Positions 35,778 through 44,752 are shown, counted from the first letter of the stretch. The stretch: DNA of 64,000 nt from Desulfosarcina widdelii (GCF_009688965.1 NZ_AP021875.1:6262001-6326000), one strand, 5' to 3'. Program-made: numbers and translations. Notes: a model not told the origin generated them from the letters alone.

Positions 35778-36341
35778 ATGGACTATCTTTCCAGCATGTA
35801 TATCGACAACGAGATGGACTTGGACGAAAAATGGCAGTTCGTGGAAAAGGTCCGCTCGGACCGGTCCTTTTACGTTCAGACCCTGGAACTGCTGAAACAG
35901 GAGCAGGAACTGTGGAAAATGCCTGAAATGCCTGCAATGGCGACGGCAACCCCATGGCGGCCGCCGTTTCGAGCCGTTCTGGTCCGTCTGCTCAAACCCC
36001 TGGGGGTGGCCGCCGCCGGCTTCACCGCCGCCGTGCTCCTGCTTTTCAGCGGATTCCAGAATCCCCCGCCAACGGTCTGCCGCAATCGCTTCGTCCTATA
36101 CGAACCATCGGCTCAGCAGGTGGAGCTGGCCGGATCGTTTACCGGCTGGCAGCGGTTGTCAATGCTGCCTGTCGGTAACAGCGGTTACTGGGAACTCAAC
36201 TTGCCAATACCTTCCGGAGAATACCGTTTCGCCTATATTCTGGACGGTGACCGGCAGATGGCGGATCCCACCCTGCCGACAAGCGAGAAAGACGATTTCG
36301 GCGGTGTGAATTCCATCCTGACCGTGGAGGACCGGGTATGA
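35778..36341 (+). CDS. membrane anti-sigma-like protein with periplasmic CBM48/AMPK-type domain
   Basis: A 187-residue protein. Residues 1-60 are cytosolic and acidic (YIDNEMDLDEKWQFVEKVRS), resembling short anti-sigma domains but without a zinc HxxxCxxC site. One membrane span follows at ~70-92 (VAAAGFTAAVLLLFSGF). The outer part, ~100-187, is an early-set/glycogen-binding fold: VELAGSFTGWQRLSMLPV, GYWELNLPIPSGEYRFAYIL, DG, ADPTLP and KDDFGGVNSILTV. I infer it holds the sigma factor and senses a glycan. ATG at 35778 fits the GGAG spacing better than ATG at 35775. Confidence 0.72.
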   Translation: MDYLSSMYIDNEMDLDEKWQFVEKVRSDRSFYVQTLELLKQEQELWKMPEMPAMATATPWRPPFRAVLVRLLKPLGVAAAGFTAAVLLLFSGFQNPPPTVCRNRFVLYEPSAQQVELAGSFTGWQRLSMLPVGNSGYWELNLPIPSGEYRFAYILDGDRQMADPTLPTSEKDDFGGVNSILTVEDRV

Positions 36342-36658
36342 TCCGCATGCTGCCGATCATTTTGACTCTGGTTGTGACTTCAGGGTGTACCGCCCACTAC
36401 TATCAGGTCCAGGGTGACACGTTGTCGATGGTTCTGGATGAACCGGGGGCGCACGAGGTAATCTTTGCCTGCAGCCTTGACGGTTTCCAGCCTCATCGAG
36501 CCCGCAACGAGGATGGACGATGGGTGGTTACCGTGCCCGGCAATAATGCTTTCCGCTACTACTATATACTGGACGGATCGCTTTACCTGCCCCCCTGTGA
36601 ACTGAAAGAAGAAGATGATTTCGGATCCCAGAACTGTATTTATAATCCACAACTGTAA
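36338..36658 (+). CDS. lipoprotein with CBM48-like domain
   Basis: A 106-residue protein with a lipoprotein signal (LPIILTLVVTSGC, Cys17). The mature part is a second, shorter early-set domain: HEVIFACSLDGFQPHRARNE, YYYILDG and KEEDDFGSQNCIYNP. It is clearly related to the domain of the preceding protein (DDFGGVNSILTV). Its ATG overlaps the previous stop. It may bind the same ligand or the anti-sigma protein from the envelope. Confidence 0.72.
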   Translation: MIRMLPIILTLVVTSGCTAHYYQVQGDTLSMVLDEPGAHEVIFACSLDGFQPHRARNEDGRWVVTVPGNNAFRYYYILDGSLYLPPCELKEEDDFGSQNCIYNPQL

Positions 36659-36718
36659 CCTTCCCCGGACCCAATCGTTACACAATCAGAGCATCACAGT
36701 TTTCGTTAAGGAGGGGTT

Positions 36719-37636
36719 ATGAAAAAGATTTGCCTTGTCGTATTGATGCTGGGTTTATTTGCCGCAACGGTTTTGGCCGATGAACCTGTTCCTTTGTCCC
36801 AGCAGGCCATGCAAAGCGTACAGCAGCAAAGCCGGGAAATGAGTGCCGTCGGTATTCCAGAAGCCCAGGCGCAGAAGATGTTGACCCAGATGGTACAGAA
36901 CCGGTTCCAGGAGCGGAACCGGATCCGCGCCAAACAGATCGTGATGAGTGCCGCTAAGATGGGGCTTCCCACCGAACCGGTAATGAGCAAGGCCATGGAG
37001 GGGATGGCCAAACAGGTCAGGGAACAGCAGGTCATCCGGGCCATGGAAACCGTACGCAGCCGATATGCATACGCCAACCGACTTGCAAAAACGCTTTCCG
37101 ACGACAAAGCAAACATCGACACCCTGACACACAGCATCGCGGACAGCATGGCGGCAGGGATGAAGTCCAGGAACATGGATGCGATTATCGATCAATTGCA
37201 GACCCAAAGCCGCCAGCAGACGGCAACCCGCAACCGGACGGAAATGGACCAACTGGCCATTCAGACCGTTCAGACCATTCGTACCATGGCACGCATGGGA
37301 TATGATTCTTCGAAGGTTGCCAGCGCCGTCGGGCAGGCGCTTCGAAATCAATACACCCACCAGGAGATGAAACAGTTGCGCGCCAGGATCGCCAAACAGA
37401 CTCATCAGGACCTGGGTCGGCTTGTGGCCACGCAACATGCCGGTTCTATCGGGAAAGGATCTAACGACGGCAGTGCAGGTGGCAGCGGTGCAGGTGGTGG
37501 CTCTGGCAGCGGGTCCGGCGGTTCTGGTGGTGGCGGCAGCGGTGGAGGCGGTTCCGGTGGTTCCGGTGGTGGTTCCGGTGGTGGTTCCGGTGGTTCCGGC
37601 GGTGGCGGGGCCGGAGGGCCAGGGGGTGCCAAATAA
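36719..37636 (+). CDS. secreted helical protein with Gly/Ser-rich tail
   Basis: A 305-residue protein with a signal peptide (KKICLVVLMLGLFAATVLA). Residues 20-240 are helical, rich in Gln, Met and Arg, with pseudo-repeats such as MLTQMVQNRFQERNRIRAKQ. The last ~55 residues are almost only Gly and Ser (GGSGGGGSGGGG-type), encoded by a GGTGGTTCC-type run at 37480-37625. AAGGAGGGG precedes the ATG. It sits 60 bases after the CBM48 lipoprotein. It could be a target gene product of the sigma factor: an envelope or matrix component. The family is not recognised. Confidence 0.7.
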   Translation: MKKICLVVLMLGLFAATVLADEPVPLSQQAMQSVQQQSREMSAVGIPEAQAQKMLTQMVQNRFQERNRIRAKQIVMSAAKMGLPTEPVMSKAMEGMAKQVREQQVIRAMETVRSRYAYANRLAKTLSDDKANIDTLTHSIADSMAAGMKSRNMDAIIDQLQTQSRQQTATRNRTEMDQLAIQTVQTIRTMARMGYDSSKVASAVGQALRNQYTHQEMKQLRARIAKQTHQDLGRLVATQHAGSIGKGSNDGSAGGSGAGGGSGSGSGGSGGGGSGGGGSGGSGGGSGGGSGGSGGGGAGGPGGAK

Positions 37637-37980
37637 TCTGATCATTTGCCTTCCCATCGATTTGAGTGATCGTCATCATCTTTTTCAAACCACGAACAGC
37701 AAAATAACACAGGAGTGCTTCCCCGCCGCTCCTGTTGCATTTAGCCTGCATTCAATCAACTCCTCAACAACCAATCCTGCCATCTATAAGGCTTGCCCTG
37801 CATTCATCGGAGGGATTGGCAGGTAAGAATCCAGGGTTTTTTCAAATGCGAGCTGTCATTCATTCCTCATAAAAAGTCCCTCTTTCGATTGCAAATTGAT
37901 CAAATACCCATTAATTACAGGTAAGCGCCATATCGACGGTTTTGGCCGATACGAACAACGTTTGAGAAAGACCAAAGTCA
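37637..37980. other. 344-base intergenic region
   Basis: It contains ACAGGAG...CTCCTGT (37709-37735), a hairpin without T-run that may end the sigma operon. A loose CCTGCCA/TGGCAGG pair follows near 37785-37830. The rest should hold the promoter of the ABC exporter. No gene or known RNA was seen. Confidence 0.35.
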
Positions 37981-38967
37981 ATGAATCCTGAAAACGGAAT
38001 CGCCATCGCGGTAACGGGGCTGGCCAAACGCTTCGACGATGTTTCGGCGGTTGCAGGTGCGGACTTCGAGGTGCGCTCGGGTGAACTTTTCGGTTTTCTC
38101 GGGCCCAACGGCGCCGGCAAGACCACGACGATCAATATGCTTACCGGGCTGGCCCGTCCGGATGCCGGTTCCATCAGGATCGGCGGCATCGACTGCTCCG
38201 GCAATCCGCGGGCCGCACAGCATCTGGTGGGCGTCGTTCCGGATGAGAGCAACCTCTATCCGGAGTTGACCGGTTTCGAGAATTTATGTTTCTGTGCCGC
38301 GCTTTACGGCCTGGCGAAACGCGAACGCGAGGCTCGGGCGCGCCAACTGCTGGACGATTTCGACCTCACCCGGGCAGCCGACCGCAAGTTCGCCGGATAC
38401 TCCAAAGGCATGAAGCGCAAACTCACCATCGCCGCCGGGATTATCCACCGGCCGGATATTCTCTTCCTGGACGAGCCGACCACCGGTATCGACGTGGCCA
38501 GCGCCAGGCAGCTTCGGCAGTTGGTTTCCGAGCTTCACCGCAAAGGCACCACCATTTTTTTGACCACCCATTACATCGAGGAGGCCGAGCGGCTTTGCAA
38601 CCGCATCGCCTTTATCGTGGAGGGCCGCATCGTTCGCATCGAGACGGTGGCGGATCTTATCCAACCGCTGCAGGCTAGGCAGAGCCTGCAGCTGTCCTGC
38701 GAGAATCCGGTGGATCGTATCCCGATCGAGCTTGGCAGCCGTTTTCCCGATTTCGAATTCTCCCTTACAAAAAAAGGCTGCATTCGGGTGGCGTCGGACA
38801 GCCCCATCGGCGTGGGGCCGCTGGTGCGTTTTCTGGAGGACAGCGGATATGTCGTCACCGAAGCCCGGCGTCTGCGGCCCTCCCTGGAAGATGTCTTTAT
38901 GCAGATCACCGGTCTGGAAGCCGAGGTTATGCGCAAGGAGAAAGAGAAAGGGGGCAAGCGAAAATGA
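37981..38967 (+). CDS. ABC-2 type exporter, ATP-binding subunit (DrrA/CcmA-like)
   Basis: A 328-residue ATPase. Walker A is GPNGAGKTTT, signature YSKGMKRKLTIAAG, Walker B ILFLDEPTTGID, and the switch His is in FLTTHYIEEAERL. A ~90-residue C-terminal extension (GCIRVASDSPIGVGPLVRFL, LEDVFMQITG) is typical of DrrA-like exporters. It powers export of a lipid or drug-like compound. The ATG of the permease gene overlaps its stop. Confidence 0.9.
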   Translation: MNPENGIAIAVTGLAKRFDDVSAVAGADFEVRSGELFGFLGPNGAGKTTTINMLTGLARPDAGSIRIGGIDCSGNPRAAQHLVGVVPDESNLYPELTGFENLCFCAALYGLAKREREARARQLLDDFDLTRAADRKFAGYSKGMKRKLTIAAGIIHRPDILFLDEPTTGIDVASARQLRQLVSELHRKGTTIFLTTHYIEEAERLCNRIAFIVEGRIVRIETVADLIQPLQARQSLQLSCENPVDRIPIELGSRFPDFEFSLTKKGCIRVASDSPIGVGPLVRFLEDSGYVVTEARRLRPSLEDVFMQITGLEAEVMRKEKEKGGKRK

Positions 38968-39701
38968 AGCCCTGGATCGCTTTCTGGAATATCCTGGCCA
39001 AGGACATGCGGACCTATTACCTGAAGCCGCCCAACATCAGTTGGGGGATCATCTTCCCCCTGGCGTGGACAGGAATGTTTTTTATCAAAACCGGAAGCGG
39101 GCTGGAAAGGATCGGTACGATCCTGCCGGGGGTGGTGGCGGTGTCCATTCTCTTCGGCACCACGTCCATGCTGGCCGTAACGGTCACTTTCGAGAAGAAA
39201 AACCGTTCCTTCGAACGCCTGCTGCTGGCGCCCATCCCACTTGAAATTCTCATGCTGGCCAAGACTTCCGGCGCCATCATCATGGGTTCGGTTAACGCTT
39301 TTGTGCCCATCGCCATGGCGCTTTTTCTCACCGATCTTTCCAATGTTTTCTGGGGCGCCTTCATTCCGGCCGTCCTGATGATCGCCGTGGCCTCCACCTT
39401 TCTGGGCCTTTTCATCGCCGTTGCGGTCAGCGAGGTGTTCGAGGCCCAGACGTTTTCCAATTTTTTCCGGTTCCCCATGATTTTTCTGTGCGGGCTTTTT
39501 TTTCCCATCGAACGCCTGCCCATGCTGCTTAAACCCCTGGCCTATGTTTTTCCTTTGACCTACGGGGTCGATGTGCTTCACGGGGCCGTGCATGGGCAAC
39601 ATCGCATGCCCTTTGCCTTGGACTTGGTGATTCTCGGCGGTTTTTGTGTGGGGTTGTTTGCGCTGAGTTTATACAACATCAAGAGGCGCTGGATTAAATA
39701 G
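38964..39701 (+). CDS. ABC-2 type exporter, membrane subunit
   Basis: A 245-residue permease with six predicted spans, including LPGVVAVSILFGTTSMLAVT, FIPAVLMIAVASTFLGLFIA and FPMIFLCGLFFPIERLP. The last motif is typical of ABC-2 permeases. It is coupled to the ATPase by ATGA. Substrate unknown. Confidence 0.88.
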   Translation: MKPWIAFWNILAKDMRTYYLKPPNISWGIIFPLAWTGMFFIKTGSGLERIGTILPGVVAVSILFGTTSMLAVTVTFEKKNRSFERLLLAPIPLEILMLAKTSGAIIMGSVNAFVPIAMALFLTDLSNVFWGAFIPAVLMIAVASTFLGLFIAVAVSEVFEAQTFSNFFRFPMIFLCGLFFPIERLPMLLKPLAYVFPLTYGVDVLHGAVHGQHRMPFALDLVILGGFCVGLFALSLYNIKRRWIK

Positions 39702-39739
39702 TGCCTGTTTCTGGAAAGATACGTACTATCCCACTTGGG

Positions 39740-40687
39740 TCAGATGCCATAATGACTCCGTGTCGCTTCCAGCCGTGCTTTTCGTGCCCGGTCGGCGACG
39801 GTCAGCACCGGTTTGTCCCGCTCCCACCGCCGGGCGGTTTCAGGATCGGTGCGGGCCCACAGCGGATCGATCATTTCAATCAAGGCTTCAAACTGCCGAA
39901 AAAGACCGCCGGCGGCGACATGAGTGGCCGGTGACATGGGATCCTGACGGGCCAGGGCGCATACCGCGACAATGAGCAGGCTCACCTGCTCAACAATCTC
40001 CGCCGGCCAGCCGAAACGCCGGGCAATTCCCAGAAGATACCCCAGCACCGCACCGGTTACGTGCAAATCCTCGATGGTGCGAAACGGTTTGATCATACCG
40101 GTATAGCCGTCTTCTTCCATCACCTGCTCCGACGGGACAAACACATCCTTGAAAAGGACGGCGCCATGCGCGATTTCAGGGATGAAGGGCAATGGGGGCA
40201 TGGACACAACCGTCAAGCCGGCAGCATTGCGGTCCACCCGGACCATGCGGATCCAGTTTAGGCCGTCTTTTATGCCGGTGGAAGCCGCCACGAACAGGCG
40301 GTCGGCATGGGTACCGCCGGTGATGAAGCGTTTTTCACCGTTGAGTCGGTAGCCGTGGTCGGCAGGGACGATAAAGGTTTGAATGTCCCGCGGATGGTTC
40401 CCGCCGGCTTCGGTGATGGCCATCGCGCAGATGGTTGTCGACGGCAGCACGGGAAACAGGCTCCGAATCGCCTCCTGGTAACCGGTGAAAAAGGCCCAGG
40501 CCAGTCGATCGCACTGCAGACCTCCCCATACACAGCGCTCGATGGGTTGCGCCCAATCCTGACCGGCGGTCTCCCGGACATTTCGCCAGGCATCGAAGTC
40601 GTCCATGGGCCGGGCGATTTCTTTCAGCGGGCAGGTCAGCAGGGCATGCAGTAAATAAGTGGCGGTCCCGGTATCATCATTCAACAT
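39740..40687 (-). CDS. shortened acyl-CoA dehydrogenase-family protein
   Basis: A 315-residue protein resembling the acyl-CoA dehydrogenase middle and C-terminal domains (MAITEAGGNHPRDIQTFI, YRLNGEKRFITGGTHADRLF, VLFKDVFVPSEQVMEEDGY). It lacks about 70 residues of a typical enzyme. The usual C-terminal catalytic/FAD motif (GTNEI or EGT-x-x-I) is missing, and EAGGNHPRD is unlike the canonical TEPxAGSD. FAD binding and catalysis are doubtful. It may be a regulatory or degenerate paralogue. It lies 16 bases after the VWA gene start region and may be co-transcribed with it. Confidence 0.65.
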   Translation of the reverse strand: MLNDDTGTATYLLHALLTCPLKEIARPMDDFDAWRNVRETAGQDWAQPIERCVWGGLQCDRLAWAFFTGYQEAIRSLFPVLPSTTICAMAITEAGGNHPRDIQTFIVPADHGYRLNGEKRFITGGTHADRLFVAASTGIKDGLNWIRMVRVDRNAAGLTVVSMPPLPFIPEIAHGAVLFKDVFVPSEQVMEEDGYTGMIKPFRTIEDLHVTGAVLGYLLGIARRFGWPAEIVEQVSLLIVAVCALARQDPMSPATHVAAGGLFRQFEALIEMIDPLWARTDPETARRWERDKPVLTVADRARKARLEATRSHYGI

Positions 40688-40703
40688 CGCTTTATCCTAC
40701 CCC

Positions 40704-42080
40704 TCACAGCACCAGGCCCTGGATGAAAGCTGAAAGCTGGTTCAGATTCCGGCAGGGCCGCACCTCGTTGCAGATGGGGCGGTAGTTTCGCATTTCGCTG
40801 TCCCCGGTATACCAGAACTGTTCCGTTTCGGGGTTGAGCCAGATCAGCCGGCGGCAGCGGTCGCGGATTTCCTCCAGGATTCGGCTTTCGGGGTTGGCGT
40901 AATTGGAGCGGGCGTCGCCGATCACGATGAAGGTCGTTTTCTTGGTGACCGCGTCCATATGGCGGCTGCGGAACTGGCGCAGGGTCAACCCATAGTCCGT
41001 GGATGCCCCGTAATTGATTCCCGCTTCGGTGAGAATCTTCTCGATGGCGGTTTCCACGCCATGGTCATCGAAAAACAGGGTTACCTCGGCCACCTCGGCC
41101 ACGAAGACGAAACTTCGCACACGTTCGAAGCATTCCTGCAAAGAGTAGAGGATGTTGAGCATGAATTTGGCCGATGACCACACCGAGCCCGAGATGTCGC
41201 ACAGCACCACGATGCGTGCCTTGCGCGGCGGCTTGTGCCTGAAGACGATTTCGACGGGAACGCCCTGGTAGCGGGCCACTCGGCGCAGAGTCTTTTTCAC
41301 GTCCAGCCCTCCCCGGCTGCGGGTGGCATAGCGAAGCGCAGCTTTATCCTTGAGCTTGCGAACCAATTGATCGATGGCTTCGCGCAGGCGAATGGTTTCG
41401 GAAGGGGAAAGGGCGTTGAAGGAACGGCTGCCCAGCGCTGTATTGGCTTTTTTTGCGTCTCTGCGGACGTTGTCTGCCTCGGGAGCCTCTTCCCGGGTCA
41501 GCAGGTTGCGGGCAACGGCAATGCGATGCTTGAGGTGACGCTCGATCTGCTGGCGGACTTCCCAGTGGAGGTCGTCTCGATGGTTTTCGAGATAACGGTC
41601 CACCAGCTCGGCGGCACGATCCAGGGCGCGCAGGATGGGAAAGCGGCGCACCAGGGCGCCCAGGTTGCTTCCCGGACCCTGTCTGCGACTATTGCCCTCG
41701 CTCTGGACTTCCTGGAGAAGCTGCAGGTAGGCTGCCGGCTCGCCGGTGATGAATTCGGATATGGCGGTCAGTTCCTGCTGGTCCTTGGCTGCTGTTTGAA
41801 GCGCAATATGGACGGCCTTCACGGGCGTTGCCAGAGAATCGGCGTCGGCCGCCGTCGCATGCACCTGCAATTCATGGAAAAAGAGATGGTACAGATGGTC
41901 GAAACGGTGCTGCTCCCGGCGGCTTTTGGCAAAATTGGCCCGCAAAACCGCGTTGAACTGCCGTTCGTCCAGGACATCGATCAGGCGGATCTGGGAGAGG
42001 CAATCCTTGACCTCGGCGGTGGAGATGCGCAGGTCCGAGGCACGGGCGCAGGATGTAAATTGCAATATTATATTTTCCAT
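40704..42080 (-). CDS. VWA-domain protein (CoxE-like), MoxR partner
   Basis: A 458-residue protein. The C-terminal half is a von Willebrand A domain with a MIDAS motif, VLCDISGSVWSSAKF. The N-terminal half is helical and variable, as in CoxE/MoxR-associated VWA proteins. MoxR ATPases with such partners help insert metals or assemble enzyme complexes; the client here is unknown. It is encoded directly after the MoxR gene on the same strand, separated by a repetitive 109-base spacer. Confidence 0.85.
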   Translation of the reverse strand: MENIILQFTSCARASDLRISTAEVKDCLSQIRLIDVLDERQFNAVLRANFAKSRREQHRFDHLYHLFFHELQVHATAADADSLATPVKAVHIALQTAAKDQQELTAISEFITGEPAAYLQLLQEVQSEGNSRRQGPGSNLGALVRRFPILRALDRAAELVDRYLENHRDDLHWEVRQQIERHLKHRIAVARNLLTREEAPEADNVRRDAKKANTALGSRSFNALSPSETIRLREAIDQLVRKLKDKAALRYATRSRGGLDVKKTLRRVARYQGVPVEIVFRHKPPRKARIVVLCDISGSVWSSAKFMLNILYSLQECFERVRSFVFVAEVAEVTLFFDDHGVETAIEKILTEAGINYGASTDYGLTLRQFRSRHMDAVTKKTTFIVIGDARSNYANPESRILEEIRDRCRRLIWLNPETEQFWYTGDSEMRNYRPICNEVRPCRNLNQLSAFIQGLVL

Positions 42081-42093
42081 GGTTGATTCAGAG

Positions 42094-42188
42094 GTCTGAG
42101 GTCGGATGTCTGAGGTCGGAGGGCTAAGGCAAGATTTCCGACTTCCGATGGCTGACCTCCGTCTTCCGTCCTCGGACCTCAGCCCTCC
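42094..42188. repeat. direct and inverted micro-repeats between moxR and the VWA gene
   Basis: GTCTGAGGTCGGA occurs twice, 14 bases apart (42094-42106 and 42108-42120). Degenerate complements (GACCTCCGTCTTCC, GGACCTCAGCCCTCC) fill the rest, and GGAGGGCT pairs with AGCCCTCC. In RNA it could fold into a long imperfect hairpin between the two genes. Confidence 0.6.
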
Positions 42189-42189
42189 G

Positions 42190-43104
42190 TCATCCGAAAT
42201 TGACCAGCTGCCGGGCCTGATCGCGGACCTGGCAGGCGTCCTCCCGGTGTTTGCAGATCACATTGAGCGTATCGGCGACGATTTCCGGACAAAGCGTGTC
42301 CACCTGCAGGGCGATCAGGGCTCTGGCCCAGTCCAGGGTTTCGGAAATGCTGGGCGTCTTTTTCAGATCGAGTTCACGAATGCGGGCCATGGCGTCCACC
42401 ATCTGTTCGGCCAGCCCTTCGGCAATGCCGGGTACTTTTTCCCTAACGATGGCCAGCTCGGTTTTTCGGTCGGGGTAGTCGATATACAGATGGATGCAGC
42501 GGCGCTTGAGGGCGTCGCTCATGTCACGGTAGCTGTTGGAGGTCAGCACCACGAAGGGAATATGGGCGGCCTTGACGGTGCCCAACTCGGGTATGGTGAC
42601 CTGGTAATCGCTGAGGATTTCCAGCAGGAAGGCTTCGAACTCGGGATCGGATTTGTCCACCTCGTCCACCAGCAGGACCACCGGTGCGGTGGACCGAATC
42701 GCCCGCAAAAGGGGGCGGGGCAGCATGAAGCGTTCTGAGAAGAAGGCGTCCTCCTGGCCGGCGATGCGTTCCACGGCCTCTGCCAGGCTGCCGGCGCGAT
42801 CAACCACGTCGGCGACCTTGTCTTTCACCATCTGGGTGTAGAGCAATTGCTTGGCGTATTCCCATTCGTACAGGGCTTTGGCTTCGTCCAGCCCTTCATA
42901 GCACTGCAGACGGATCATCTCCCGGCCCAGGCTGCGTGAAACCGCTTTGGCCAGTTCGGTTTTGCCCACCCCGGCGGGTCCTTCCACCAGGACCGGTTTT
43001 CGGGTGCTGGCGGCCAAAAAAATGACCGTGGCAATTTCACGGGTGCAGATGTAGCCTGCTGTTTCCAGTAGGGTACGGGTTTTTTGGAGACTGTCAAAAA
43101 GCAT
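42190..43104 (-). CDS. MoxR-family AAA+ ATPase
   Basis: A 304-residue AAA+ chaperone-like ATPase. Walker A is VEGPAGVGKTELAKA and Walker B VVLLVDEVDKSDPEFEAFLL. Sensor 1 is in VVLTSNSYRDMSDALKRRC, and the lid has LDWARALIAL. The start is ATG 43104; ATG 43113 three codons upstream is equally possible, while the longer frame to 43215 lacks support. It works with the VWA protein encoded next to it. Confidence 0.88.
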   Translation of the reverse strand: MLFDSLQKTRTLLETAGYICTREIATVIFLAASTRKPVLVEGPAGVGKTELAKAVSRSLGREMIRLQCYEGLDEAKALYEWEYAKQLLYTQMVKDKVADVVDRAGSLAEAVERIAGQEDAFFSERFMLPRPLLRAIRSTAPVVLLVDEVDKSDPEFEAFLLEILSDYQVTIPELGTVKAAHIPFVVLTSNSYRDMSDALKRRCIHLYIDYPDRKTELAIVREKVPGIAEGLAEQMVDAMARIRELDLKKTPSISETLDWARALIALQVDTLCPEIVADTLNVICKHREDACQVRDQARQLVNFG

Positions 43105-43305
43105 CGTTTCCATCTCTTTCGAATCGGTTGCGGCTCTGGTGATTGTATGCGGCCTGCTTCGTTGACGCCGGGGATTAATTCTTTCGAAATTCAAATCGAA
43201 ATCAATCCCTTTCAATGTTTACAATGTAAATTTTACCAGATCAAACAAAAATTGAAAAGCAAAATGGGCTGCGTGTTCGGGGAACGACGGGTCGGCATTC
43301 GGCGA

Positions 43306-44748
43306 TTATGACGAGGGTGCCGGACGCCTGCGGACTTTGTAGATGACGTCAATGCGGTTTTTGAGGCCATCTTCCAGCTTCAGGGAGGAGGGTTGCAGTA
43401 CCAGGCTGACCGAAACGGTGCCGCCTGTGGTAATGTTGTCCAAGGGGATTTTTTCCGTGTAAATGGTATGGATGTCTTTGAGCATCTGGCTGCCGCCCAC
43501 CACCTTGACCGTGTCGGGGACCAGGCGGGCATCTTCCAGGATCAGGTTGTCGGCCAGCTTTCCGGTCCAGTCGGGCTGGATGGGCAGGGTTTTTTGAACC
43601 GGCCGATCCAGGTTGACCTCCAGCATTTGCGGATCGACCTGTTTGAGTTGGATACCGGGCGGCAGGGCAATGCTTTCCCGGGCAATAGGGATCTGGTTTA
43701 ACCCGGCAACGGCATTGGCCAGATCGAGCTTGATTTTCACCTGATCGGACCGAATGGATTTGATCAGACTCCCCGAACCGCTGAGTTGCAGGCTGACACT
43801 GCTGGCTGAGGCGGAAAAGATTTCCAGGTTGGGGTCCCGGTTCATGAACTCCACGGGAACTTCCAGGGTCACCAGGGCTTCCAGCCCCCGGGCGAAGCTG
43901 AACCATATACCGGTGATACCCGCCAGGCAGATCATTGCGGCGATTCCCAACTCCAGGGCCTGCCTTTTCAGCCCGCTGGCCGCGGTTGCTTCGCCGGCAT
44001 GCTCCTGGAGCACATGCCGCAGTTCGATGTTGTTGTCGATATTGATGGCATTGTCATCCTTGAATACCGTTACCCGTCCGCGCTCCTCGGACACCACGAT
44101 GACCAGGGCGTCGGACTGCTCGGCCAGGCCGATAGCGGCGCGATGGCGGGTGCCGAAGTAGGAGGGCAGGTCGGTTCGTTTGGACAATGGCAAAATGGCG
44201 GCCACCTCCACGATTTGATCTCCCTGGATGATCGCGGCGCCATCGTGCACCGGGGTGCCATGCCAGAAAATGCTCAGCAGCATTTCGCGAGAGAGCTTGC
44301 CTTTCCATGGGATGCCGCTTTGAATCACGGTTTCGATGCCTTTTTTCAGGGGCAGGACGATCAGTGCGCCCAGCTTGCGGCGGGCCAGTTCGTAGACACC
44401 CTCGACGATAATGTCCACCGGCGTCTGGATCTGGCGCTGGGGGATGCCCCAGAAAAAGGACTTGAAGTTGCGGGTTTGCAGAACGCTGGCAATCTCGTTG
44501 CGAAAAACGATGATGATGATCAGTGCGGCCGCGGCGATGATGCCCTGGATGGCCCAACTGGTGACGATCAGCCCCATGTATACCGCCGTGCGTTCCAGGA
44601 TCCAGAGCATGGCGATGGCCATGATCATGCGGATGACGTTGGTCCCCCGGAACAGCACATAGAGCCTGAAGAGGATATAGCTGTTGAGCAGGATATCGAC
44701 GACATCCTGCCAGCGAAGACCGGTGGTTAATTGCGTCAACGTTTCCAT
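43306..44748 (-). CDS. cdaA: diadenylate cyclase (CdaA) fused to YbbR repeats
   Basis: A 480-residue membrane protein. The N-terminal three spans and the DAC domain (residues ~95-245) make c-di-AMP. The catalytic motifs are HDGAAIIQG and GTRHRAAIG. A further span at ~268-285 precedes two or three YbbR-like beta repeats (residues ~290-475, for example KIKLDLANAVAGLNQIPIAR and TVSVSLVLQPSSL). In Firmicutes CdaA and its regulator CdaR (YbbR) are separate proteins, so here the pair is one chain. The YbbR part should lie outside the cytoplasm. The next gene (DUF2914) is 4 bases upstream. Confidence 0.88.
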   Translation of the reverse strand: METLTQLTTGLRWQDVVDILLNSYILFRLYVLFRGTNVIRMIMAIAMLWILERTAVYMGLIVTSWAIQGIIAAAALIIIIVFRNEIASVLQTRNFKSFFWGIPQRQIQTPVDIIVEGVYELARRKLGALIVLPLKKGIETVIQSGIPWKGKLSREMLLSIFWHGTPVHDGAAIIQGDQIVEVAAILPLSKRTDLPSYFGTRHRAAIGLAEQSDALVIVVSEERGRVTVFKDDNAINIDNNIELRHVLQEHAGEATAASGLKRQALELGIAAMICLAGITGIWFSFARGLEALVTLEVPVEFMNRDPNLEIFSASASSVSLQLSGSGSLIKSIRSDQVKIKLDLANAVAGLNQIPIARESIALPPGIQLKQVDPQMLEVNLDRPVQKTLPIQPDWTGKLADNLILEDARLVPDTVKVVGGSQMLKDIHTIYTEKIPLDNITTGGTVSVSLVLQPSSLKLEDGLKNRIDVIYKVRRRPAPSS

Positions 44749-44752
44749 GGGA

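Noticed and set aside
37470..37630. possible CRISPR or satellite array
   Set aside because: The GGTGGTTCC-type repeats are in frame and encode a Gly/Ser tail. There are no spacers of regular length.
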